Origin: Thalassobacillus sp043497085
GTDB taxonomy: Bacteria; Bacillota; Bacilli; Bacillales; Halobacillaceae
Assembly: GCA_043497085.1 (NCBI GenBank)
Contig: JBIEKI010000004.1
Direction: 5' to 3' (one strand)
DNA: 64,000 nt
A model generated the notes under the pieces. It was given only the letters and a program-made list of their open reading frames with translations, had not been told where the DNA came from and searched no databases. Below are positions 7,144 through 14,528 of this stretch, in pieces (the stretch's first letter is position 1; every line of letters begins with the position of its first letter). Made by a program: the position numbers and the translations under genes.

Positions 7144-8432
7144 TATTGTGCTCCCCCTTCTTTGCTTGTTAAGAAGTAAATGGTATCTAATTCAATTTTA
7201 GCGGCCATATCAACTACGTCTTGCTTGGAAACATAGCGGATATTATTAACAAGCTCTTCGGCCTCGATCATATGGCCCGATAATACTTGGTGATAGAGAA
7301 TTTCAATCAATCCTTGTGCGCTGTCCATCGTTTCTAATAGTTGATTGATCACTAATTCTTTTGTTTGTTCCACTTCTTCTTCGCTAAACTCCCCTTTTCG
7401 CATCGCTTCCACTTGCTCGAGAATAATCGTTTTTGCCTGGTCGTAATCATGAGGAGCGATACCACTGAATACAAGCAGCAAACCTTTATGGCTCTCAAAC
7501 CTCGATGCAGCATAGTAAGCAAGACTGTGCTTTTCCCGTACATTCATAAACAACTTGGAACTTGGGAACCCGCCGAAGAGGCCATTAAAAATCTGCAGTG
7601 CATAATAATCTTCATCACCAAATGTCGTATGCGTGCGGAAGCCCAGATGAAGTTTACCCTGGTTCAGTTCATCTTGTTCGATGATTTCCTGATATTCGTC
7701 TACGTTTGGCGTAGCTGAGTTTTGCATTATGCTTGTATCGTTGCTGGACTGCTCCCTTGTAAAATACTTATCCATCAAACGCTCTGTTTCATTTTCGTCA
7801 AAGTCCCCGATTACATATACATCTAACAAGTCATTCGTGATGAAGGATTGGTAATACTCATATAAGTCAGCAGCGGTCAATTTTTCCAGATCTTCCGGAT
7901 ACCCGTGGACATGATAGGAATATGGCTCCTCCTTACACATATTATCGATCAGACGCATATTCGCATAACTCATTTTGTCATCTTTAATGGAGGTGATCTT
8001 TTGCTCCAACGTCTGTTTTTCACGGTTGAATATTTTCTCATCGAAGGCGCCATTTTCTGTTTTAGGGTTGAAGAGGACATCATGGAGAAGACGAAGTGCT
8101 TCTTCCAGTAACGGCGTCTGGTCATTCAAATAAGCTTCGTTAGCAACTTCCATTCGAAAACTGATGACGTGATTCTCACCTTTTTTGGTCCCATCACTGC
8201 TCAGAATAGTACCATATAAATTTTCTAATGCGGATTGCAACTCGCGTGGGCTGGAATGGTTTTGGGTCGCTTTTTGCAGCACCATCGGCAGCAATGCCCG
8301 CTTTGTCATCCACTCTTTTTTTAATTCAGATTTGAATTTTGCTACTATGTTAATGGTTTTATATTTCTTACTGGGAAGGATATGTAACCGATACCCTTTC
8401 TTTTCTAACATTTTTTCTTTAGTTATCTTCAT
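7143..8432 (-). CDS. ymfF: M16 family peptidase-like protein YmfF (lacks zinc motif)
   Basis: The 429-residue protein shares M16 architecture and length with YmfH but has no HxxEH: the matching stretch reads MTKRALLPMVLQKATQNHSS. It keeps the SxLYGtxl-type segment (LENLYGTIL) and the late conserved LAYY region typical of the non-catalytic partner. M16B enzymes usually work as dimers in which one subunit supplies zinc and the other shapes the chamber. The ribosome binding site GAGGAGG lies 8 bases before ATG 8432; the TTG seven codons upstream overlaps that site and is not used. The transporter operon ends upstream with a strong terminator, so ymfF probably starts a transcript. Confidence 0.9.
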   Translation of the reverse strand: MKITKEKMLEKKGYRLHILPSKKYKTINIVAKFKSELKKEWMTKRALLPMVLQKATQNHSSPRELQSALENLYGTILSSDGTKKGENHVISFRMEVANEAYLNDQTPLLEEALRLLHDVLFNPKTENGAFDEKIFNREKQTLEQKITSIKDDKMSYANMRLIDNMCKEEPYSYHVHGYPEDLEKLTAADLYEYYQSFITNDLLDVYVIGDFDENETERLMDKYFTREQSSNDTSIMQNSATPNVDEYQEIIEQDELNQGKLHLGFRTHTTFGDEDYYALQIFNGLFGGFPSSKLFMNVREKHSLAYYAASRFESHKGLLLVFSGIAPHDYDQAKTIILEQVEAMRKGEFSEEEVEQTKELVINQLLETMDSAQGLIEILYHQVLSGHMIEAEELVNNIRYVSKQDVVDMAAKIELDTIYFLTSKEGGAQ

Positions 8433-8545
8433 AATCCAGTCCTCCTCATTCAATCTGCTTCTCTTATTTTTTCAATTCAATCTATATTTATCCATTCTAA
8501 AAAATTCATTCCATTTATTATCCTACGTGATTACTTCCGAAATGT

Positions 8546-8582
8546 AAAAAAATTCACCCGGGTTTTAAAGACCGGGTGAATT
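8546..8582 (-). terminator. Rho-independent terminator after the nucleoside transporter operon
   Basis: An 11-bp perfect stem AATTCACCCGG (8551-8561) with CCGGGTGAATT (8572-8582) and a 10-base loop; on the minus strand it is followed by a run of seven T. It begins 6 bases after the nupQ stop and separates it from ymfF. Confidence 0.9.
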
Positions 8583-8587
8583 TTGAT

Positions 8588-9547
8588 TTAGCGGGTTCCT
8601 TTGATGTATGGTGTACCAATCGCTTTTGGTGCTTCTGCTCGACCGATGACTCCGGCCAGAGCTAATATCGTCAACACATAAGGTGCAATCAATAAGAAGA
8701 CCTGCGGAACATCCTGCAGCAATGGAACACCTGAACTGATAATACTCAGGCTTTGGGCAAAGCCGAAGAACAACGCCGCCCCCATTGCTCCAAGGGGATG
8801 CCATTTACCAAAAATGACGGCAGCTAACGACATGAACCCTTGGCCTACGATTGTAGAATGAGAAAAATTGAGTGCAATCGTAAGTGCGAACACCGAACCC
8901 CCGAGACCGGCCATCGCGCCCGAGATCATGACAGCGACATAACGCATTTTTGTGACATTGATACCATTTGTATCAGCAGCCATCGGATGCTCTCCCACCG
9001 AGCGAAGACGCAATCCAAATGGGGTTTTGTACAATACATACCAACCGAGAACAGCGACTGCTATTGCTAAATAGGAAGTCAAGTACATTCCTGAGAAAAA
9101 CAACTCTCCAATGACCGGAATATCTGACAAGAAAGGTACGTCTGTTGTATAAAAAGGTCTGTCTACCATATCTGTCTGTCCTTTTCCATACCATTGCTTT
9201 GTCAAAAACAACCCTAGTCCCAAGGCTAAAAAGTTGATAGCTACCCCGCTGACTACCTGATCAGCGCGAAAAGTAACCGATGCAATAGCATGAATGATTG
9301 CAAAAATTGCAGAGACAATCATTGCTACAAAAATAGATATCCAGGGTGTCCAGGAACCGAACGTTTCTATGAAAGTAAGATTGAAAACAATACCGACAAA
9401 TGCTCCCATCACCATAAGTCCTTCGAGCCCGATATTAACGACGCCGGACCTTTCACTAAATACACCACCGATGGCGGTAAGAATCAGAGGGGCTGAGAAG
9501 AAAATAGCCGGGCCGATGATTGATTGCAGAATATCTAAGAACCCCAT
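8588..9547 (-). CDS. nupQ: Nucleoside-type ABC transporter permease (NupQ/YufQ-like)
   Basis: One of two permeases of a BMP-family ABC importer. The 319 residues are almost entirely hydrophobic, with about 8 membrane segments, and carry the family motifs SGVVNIGLEGLMVMGA near residues 34-49 and YGLRLRSVGEHP-like FGLRLRSVGEHPMAAD at about 190. It follows nupP by one base, so both permeases are made together. In B. subtilis the NupNOPQ system imports guanosine; related systems take up other purine nucleosides or riboflavin. The substrate here is inferred from family only. Confidence 0.88.
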   Translation of the reverse strand: MGFLDILQSIIGPAIFFSAPLILTAIGGVFSERSGVVNIGLEGLMVMGAFVGIVFNLTFIETFGSWTPWISIFVAMIVSAIFAIIHAIASVTFRADQVVSGVAINFLALGLGLFLTKQWYGKGQTDMVDRPFYTTDVPFLSDIPVIGELFFSGMYLTSYLAIAVAVLGWYVLYKTPFGLRLRSVGEHPMAADTNGINVTKMRYVAVMISGAMAGLGGSVFALTIALNFSHSTIVGQGFMSLAAVIFGKWHPLGAMGAALFFGFAQSLSIISSGVPLLQDVPQVFLLIAPYVLTILALAGVIGRAEAPKAIGTPYIKGTR

Positions 9548-9548
9548 A

Positions 9549-10595
9549 TTATTTCCCCTCCTTTTTAATTTTCAACAGGAACCAGCGAATCATATAACTA
9601 GAAGCGACAAAGAAAATGATCATAGCAATGACAATATCCACCAACTCAGTCGGCACCCCAGCGCCTGTCGGCATGTTCAGTGCACCGATTTTCAAAGTAC
9701 CGAATAATAAGGCTGCCAGCACGACACCTATTGCAGCGTTGCCACCGAGCAAGGCTACGGCGATACCATCAAATCCAATATTGGTAAAACCACCCTTTAC
9801 AGATTGGTAGCCGAATGTACCGATACCTTCCATGGCACCTGCAAGTCCTGCAAAAGCACCTGAGATGACCATCGATAAAATAATGTTACGTCCGACATTC
9901 ATCCCCGCATATCTGGAAGCATCCTGATTGAAACCGACCGCCCGAAGCTCATAGCCCCTTGCTGTCTTATTCAGTAAAAACCACATGACTGCAGCTGCAA
10001 ATAATGCAATTAATAGACCGAAGTGCAATCTGGAATATTGGGTAAGAGACGCCAGCCATTCTGAAGTCAATGATGCCGTCTCAGGCACCCGTTCCGTACG
10101 GTCTTTACCATCACTAATGACGTTACGTACCAAAGCGTTGGAAGTATATAATGCGATGTAGTTCATCATGATGGTGACAATAACTTCATGGACACCGAGC
10201 TTGGCTTTTAACAATCCTGGTAAAAACCCCCAGGCTGCACCAGCCAAAGCCGCCGCTAATACCGCTAAGGGGAGATGGATGATCATTGGCGCGTCAATCG
10301 CCAGACCAACCCAGACAGAGGCTAACCAGCCAACGATGACCTGACCTTCTACCCCGATATTGAACAAACCAGTCCGGAAAGCGAATGCTACAGCTAAACC
10401 GGAAAGAATATAAGGGGTGACTTGCCTCAGGGTTTCTCCAAAGAAGTAAGAATCCCCAAAAGCTCCGTTCCATAAGGATAAGTAGCCAAGGAATGGGTTA
10501 TAACCAAAACCAAGCATGATGAATGCTCCCACTAATAAACCGAGAAAGACGGACACAATAGGAATTAGTATATTTACTAAACGATTTGAAAACAT
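9549..10595 (-). CDS. nupP: Nucleoside-type ABC transporter permease (NupP/YufP-like)
   Basis: A 348-residue integral membrane protein with about 9 hydrophobic segments and the BMP-system permease motif FNIGVEGQVIVG (about residues 74-85), the counterpart of the NIGLEG motif in NupQ. A second conserved cytoplasmic segment GYELRAVGFNQDASRYAGM lies near residue 215. The ATG overlaps the stop of the ATPase gene (TAATG), which indicates translational coupling. Together with NupQ it forms the membrane channel of the importer. Confidence 0.88.
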   Translation of the reverse strand: MFSNRLVNILIPIVSVFLGLLVGAFIMLGFGYNPFLGYLSLWNGAFGDSYFFGETLRQVTPYILSGLAVAFAFRTGLFNIGVEGQVIVGWLASVWVGLAIDAPMIIHLPLAVLAAALAGAAWGFLPGLLKAKLGVHEVIVTIMMNYIALYTSNALVRNVISDGKDRTERVPETASLTSEWLASLTQYSRLHFGLLIALFAAAVMWFLLNKTARGYELRAVGFNQDASRYAGMNVGRNIILSMVISGAFAGLAGAMEGIGTFGYQSVKGGFTNIGFDGIAVALLGGNAAIGVVLAALLFGTLKIGALNMPTGAGVPTELVDIVIAMIIFFVASSYMIRWFLLKIKKEGK

Positions 10596-12121
10596 TACTG
10601 CTCACCAGCTTTCTGCTGTTTACTGCCAGCCATAAGCAGACCGAGTTCTTGTTCTGTCGTTTCTTCTGGCTTCACTTCTGAAACGATTTTCCCATCAAAC
10701 ATTACTGCAATCCGATCACTCAAGTTCATAATCTCATCAAGTTCGAAGGATAGCAGTAATACGGCACGGCCTTTATCCCGCTCTTCAATCAATTTTTTGT
10801 GAATGAACTCGATGGCCCCTACGTCCAGTCCCCTGGTCGGTTGGGCTGCAATGATTAAATCAGGAGAACGGTCCACTTCCCTGCCGATGATCGCTTTCTG
10901 CTGGTTACCTCCTGAGAGCGCTCTGGCTTTGGTGAAAACAGAAGGCGTACGCACATCGTATTCTTTAATCAATGATTCTGCTTTTTTATAGATTTCTTTG
11001 TAATTCAGGATGCCATTTTTCGAAAATGGTTTTTTATTATAAGTTTGCAGCACCATGTTCTCTCCAACTGGAAAATCCAGTACTAACCCGAACCGGTGTC
11101 GGTCTTGCGGGATATGCGAGATACCTGCATCTGTTACTTTTCGTGGTGTCAAGTTGGTAATTGGCTTACCATTTAAGTGAATAGAGCCACTCGCCGATTT
11201 TCTTAAGCCTGTAATCGCCTCAATCAATTCCGATTGGCCGTTGCCATCTACCCCGGCCAGACCAACAATCTCTCCAGCTTTCACATCGAGGCTCAGGTTT
11301 TTGACCATCTTTACCTGCCTGGCATCTTTCACCGATAAATCCTTGATAGATAGTGTGACATCTTTTGGATTGGCAGGTGTTTTTTCCGTGGAAAAAGTGA
11401 CTTCGCGGCCAACCATTAAGGAAGCCAGTTCAGTCGGATTGGTAGCAGCTACATCCACGGTGCCAATTCCCTTCCCTTTACGAATTACTGTACATCGATC
11501 ACAGACCTGCATGATTTCTTTCAGCTTATGAGTAATGAGAATGATAGATTTACCTTCTCTTATCAGAGCACGCATGATTTCAATAAGTTCTTTGATCTCC
11601 TGTGGTGTCAATACGGCTGTCGGCTCGTCAAAAATCAATATTTCAGCACCACGGTATAGGGTTTTTAAAATCTCGACACGTTGTTGCATCCCGACAGAAA
11701 TATCACGGATTTTCGCTCTAGGATCGACTTTCAGACCGTAAAGCTCAGACAGCCGCTCTACTTCTTTTTCCGCTTTCTTGAGGTCTACGGTACCTTTCTT
11801 TTTAGGTTCGCTTCCTAAAATGATATTTTCTGTGACCGTAAACTTGTCCACTAACATGAAGTGCTGATGGACCATCCCGATTCCAAGCCGATTGGCAACA
11901 TTTGGATCACTTATTTTGACTTTTTCCCCGCGTACTTTAATTTCACCTTTTTCTGGTTGATACAGGCCAAAAAGAACATTCATCAACGTAGATTTACCGG
12001 CACCGTTTTCACCTAATAAAGCATGTATTTCGCCTTTTTGCACTTGGAGCGTGATATTATCGTTTGCGACGATACCAGGAAATTCTTTTCGGATGTCTAA
12101 CATTTCAATAACATAATCCAT
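10595..12121 (-). CDS. nupO: Nucleoside ABC transporter ATP-binding protein, duplicated ATPase (NupO/YufO-like)
   Basis: A fused double ATPase of 508 residues. The first half has Walker A GENGAGKST, signature SVGMQQRVEI and Walker B LIFDEPTAVLT. The second half has a divergent P-loop GVDGNGQSEL, signature LSGGNQQKAI and a Walker B region with LIIAAQPTRGLD where aspartate/glutamate are replaced, so the second site is probably non-hydrolytic, as in other sugar/nucleoside importers of this type. ATG 12121 is preferred over a GTG four codons upstream because the GGGGGA ribosome binding site lies between them. A stem-loop separates it from the binding-protein gene. Confidence 0.88.
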   Translation of the reverse strand: MDYVIEMLDIRKEFPGIVANDNITLQVQKGEIHALLGENGAGKSTLMNVLFGLYQPEKGEIKVRGEKVKISDPNVANRLGIGMVHQHFMLVDKFTVTENIILGSEPKKKGTVDLKKAEKEVERLSELYGLKVDPRAKIRDISVGMQQRVEILKTLYRGAEILIFDEPTAVLTPQEIKELIEIMRALIREGKSIILITHKLKEIMQVCDRCTVIRKGKGIGTVDVAATNPTELASLMVGREVTFSTEKTPANPKDVTLSIKDLSVKDARQVKMVKNLSLDVKAGEIVGLAGVDGNGQSELIEAITGLRKSASGSIHLNGKPITNLTPRKVTDAGISHIPQDRHRFGLVLDFPVGENMVLQTYNKKPFSKNGILNYKEIYKKAESLIKEYDVRTPSVFTKARALSGGNQQKAIIGREVDRSPDLIIAAQPTRGLDVGAIEFIHKKLIEERDKGRAVLLLSFELDEIMNLSDRIAVMFDGKIVSEVKPEETTEQELGLLMAGSKQQKAGEQ

Positions 12122-12193
12122 GGTTTCCCCCACTTTCTTTATCGAACGTAAACCATTGTGTAATAGATAGATAAGTTAATAGATTTCTTTCTT

Positions 12194-12237
12194 TAAAAAC
12201 ATCAAATGAAAAGGGCTGCCTGCTTTTCATTTGATGT
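12194..12237 (-). terminator. Bidirectional terminator/attenuator between nupN and nupO
   Basis: A 15-bp perfect stem ACATCAAATGAAAAG (12199-12213) / CTTTTCATTTGATGT (12223-12237) with a 9-base loop, followed on the minus strand by TTTTT and on the plus strand by TTTTT. Its position after the solute-binding protein and before the ATPase fits the common arrangement in which the binding protein is made in excess through partial termination. Confidence 0.85.
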
Positions 12238-12287
12238 TTTTTATGTAAGAGAAGGAAAGGCTGGGGCTCCAACCTTTCCATGCAAAC

Positions 12288-13412
12288 TTAAAGGGAATCT
12301 TCAAATGATTTTGCTTCATCTTGTGTGCTTGGTACTTCTACTTCACCGTCGACGATTTTTTGCTTCCAATCCTCAACAGCAGTTTTGATTTCATCAGTCA
12401 TTGCCTCTTCATTCGAAGTTGCGACACTGATAGCATCATCTTCAAGCCCGTATTCTACGACTTCTCCACCAGGGAATTCGTCGTTCATCGCTTTTGTGGA
12501 GATATCCTGTACTGCGATATCCACTCGCTTGACCATAGAAGTCAAGGTAACGTTCATATCATCAATTTGACCCTCTTCATGCTGGTCACGGTCAACACCG
12601 ATAACCCAAACGTTACGGTCTGGATCGTTTTGCTTCAGGTCTTTAGCTTGGGCAAAAACACCGTTTCCTGTACCACCTGAAGCGTGATAAATTACATCCA
12701 CTCCTTGAGAATACATGTTAGAAGCGATAGCTTTACCATCATCCGGAGCATCAAATGCGCCTGCATATTGAACTTTCACTTCAATGTCAGGATTGACAGA
12801 TTTGACACCAGCACGGAAACCAGCTTCGAATTTGTTAATCAAGTCACTGTCTACACCGCCGATAAAGCCTACTTGGTCAGATTCTGTCTTCATAGCAGCT
12901 GCTACCCCAACAAGGAAAGACCCTTGGTGTTCTTTAAATACAATGCTCGCCACGTTATCTTTTTCAACCACAGAGTCAACAATGCTGAAATTGGTTTCCG
13001 GGTTTTGATCTGCAACCTCTTCGATTGCTGGAGCAAGCAAAAAGCCGATTCCGAAAATCAAGTTATAATCACTGCGAACCAGACGGTTTAAGTTCGTGTT
13101 ATAGTCGGCATCACTGGCGGATTGGGCATAATCGATGCCTTGTCCTTTTTCCATGCCATTCTCTTCACCAAAAGCCTGCAAACCTTCCCATGCGGACTGG
13201 TTGAATGATTTATCATCAATTCCCCCTACGTCCGTAACCATTGCAACTGAGAAATCACCTTCAGATGCTTCTTCACTATTTCCATTGTCTCCATCACTAC
13301 CATTGCTGCCTTCTGATTCGTTGGAGCCGCCATCAGAAGATCCACATGCACCCAAAATCATACCAATCGCCAGCAATAAAGAAAAAACTAATAGAAAACG
13401 ACGATTTTTCAA
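12288..13412 (-). CDS. nupN: BMP-family nucleoside-binding lipoprotein (NupN/YufN-like)
   Basis: The substrate-binding component of the importer. The signal peptide (residues 1-22, KNRRFLLVF followed by a hydrophobic core) ends in a lipobox LGAC with C23 as the lipidated residue. A Gly/Ser/Asn/Glu-rich linker (24-50) leads to the BMP domain (about 53-370), with the typical start FSVAMVTDVGGIDDKSFNQ and the VDRDQ segment. The start codon is TTG at 13412, preceded by AGGGGGT; no ATG fits. It should be tethered outside the membrane and deliver nucleosides to NupP/Q. A 126-base gap upstream separates it from the GntR regulator. Confidence 0.9.
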   Translation of the reverse strand: MKNRRFLLVFSLLLAIGMILGACGSSDGGSNESEGSNGSDGDNGNSEEASEGDFSVAMVTDVGGIDDKSFNQSAWEGLQAFGEENGMEKGQGIDYAQSASDADYNTNLNRLVRSDYNLIFGIGFLLAPAIEEVADQNPETNFSIVDSVVEKDNVASIVFKEHQGSFLVGVAAAMKTESDQVGFIGGVDSDLINKFEAGFRAGVKSVNPDIEVKVQYAGAFDAPDDGKAIASNMYSQGVDVIYHASGGTGNGVFAQAKDLKQNDPDRNVWVIGVDRDQHEEGQIDDMNVTLTSMVKRVDIAVQDISTKAMNDEFPGGEVVEYGLEDDAISVATSNEEAMTDEIKTAVEDWKQKIVDGEVEVPSTQDEAKSFEDSL

Positions 13413-13538
13413 AATAATTACCCCCTAATAGTAATAAAATTAGCAAAAATCTAACTAAAACCGCTTTCATAATTTACTTGATTGCCGTCCATCACCCCCT
13501 AAAAGTGTATTTGCAACCAAAACCTTCTTTGAAATCGC

Positions 13539-14264
13539 TTACACTCTTTTTCGTAAAACATGGAAACTGAACTTGTCTGCCCGGAAGTAATTTGATGAAT
13601 ACAACACAGGCTCATCCATTTCCGTATAATGCATCTGCTTGAGAAGAAGCAACGATTGTTCTGGTTCGCATTCTAAAATAGGGGAAATGCGATCGTGATA
13701 TCCGATTGGCTCAATATAAGTGACTGCATAGCTTACACGCTTATTGGCATACTCTTCCAGACTGTCAAAAATGGAATCTCTCTCCAACACATCTTTGACG
13801 GGTATAAGCCCATCAGGGAGTTTATCGATACAATAAACCACTGGCTGCGAATCAGCAGTCCTGACCCGCTCTATTTGTGCTAAACTATGTATATGAATGG
13901 GTTCAAAGCGTGATTTGTCTTCATCTGTGGGTTCAATGAAATCTGTCGAAAGAAATTGGGTTCCAGGAGTCATACCCGATTTCTGTATCATTGCCGTAAC
14001 ACTGATCAACTCTTCAATACCTGATGAAAACACTGGTTTAGGATTGACAAAGGTACCTACACCATGTCGTCGTGTTACAATGTTTTCTTCTTCAAGGATT
14101 CTTAAAGCTTCACGTAATGTCGCTCGGGAAACCCCTAGTTTTTTGGAGAGTTGAAATTCAGATGGCAGTTTTTCTTTTTCTTTATAGATACCGTTTTCTA
14201 TATCCCGTTTCACCTGTTCGATCACTTGTAAATACAAATGCCGGGTGTCCTGTCTGATTGACAT
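13539..14264 (-). CDS. ymfC: GntR/HutC-family transcriptional regulator (YmfC)
   Basis: A 241-residue regulator with an N-terminal winged helix-turn-helix (residues about 8-75; LPSEFQLSKKLGVSRATLREALRIL shows the recognition helix) and a C-terminal UTRA ligand-binding domain of the HutC subfamily (about 95-235). Position between spoIIIE and the nucleoside transporter suggests it controls the transporter genes just downstream; ymfC is next to spoIIIE in B. subtilis too. ATG 14264 has GGAGGG 6 bases upstream, so the longer frame starting at 14318 is rejected. Ligand unknown; a nucleoside or its breakdown product is a guess. Confidence 0.88.
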   Translation of the reverse strand: MSIRQDTRHLYLQVIEQVKRDIENGIYKEKEKLPSEFQLSKKLGVSRATLREALRILEEENIVTRRHGVGTFVNPKPVFSSGIEELISVTAMIQKSGMTPGTQFLSTDFIEPTDEDKSRFEPIHIHSLAQIERVRTADSQPVVYCIDKLPDGLIPVKDVLERDSIFDSLEEYANKRVSYAVTYIEPIGYHDRISPILECEPEQSLLLLKQMHYTEMDEPVLYSSNYFRADKFSFHVLRKRV

Positions 14265-14296
14265 AGAGTTCCCTCCAATTTTCCTAACGTATGAGA

Positions 14297-14329
14297 TCTG
14301 ACATCTGACGTTCGACACATCTTGTCAGA
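14297..14329. promoter_or_regulatory. Clustered direct and inverted repeat upstream of ymfC (possible operator)
   Basis: TCTGACA (14297-14303) is followed directly by TCTGACG (14304-14310) and, 12 bases on, by the inverted copy TGTCAGA (14323-14329). The cluster lies 33-65 bases before the ymfC start, where an autoregulatory operator would be expected. It does not match the usual GntR-family TA/AC core, so the assignment is tentative. Confidence 0.35.
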
Positions 14330-14461
14330 CAATAATATACCACTAAACTAGTCATAAATAAATAGTGTTTTCTCATTTTTACTAATTAAGACACAACTTT
14401 TTAAATTAGTGTGATTAAATAGGGCTATTTTCACCCTAAACAATTTTATAATGTTACTGTA

Positions 14462-14501
14462 AAAAAATCCTATGCCCGATTAAAAAGGCATAGGATTTTT
14501 T
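14462..14501 (-). terminator. Bidirectional terminator after spoIIIE
   Basis: A 15-bp perfect stem AAAAAATCCTATGCC (14462-14476) / GGCATAGGATTTTTT (14487-14501), with A and T runs on both sides so that it works in either direction. It lies 27 bases after the spoIIIE stop. Confidence 0.9.
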
Positions 14502-14528
14502 GTGTAAAGAAAAACAAATATAGATCGT

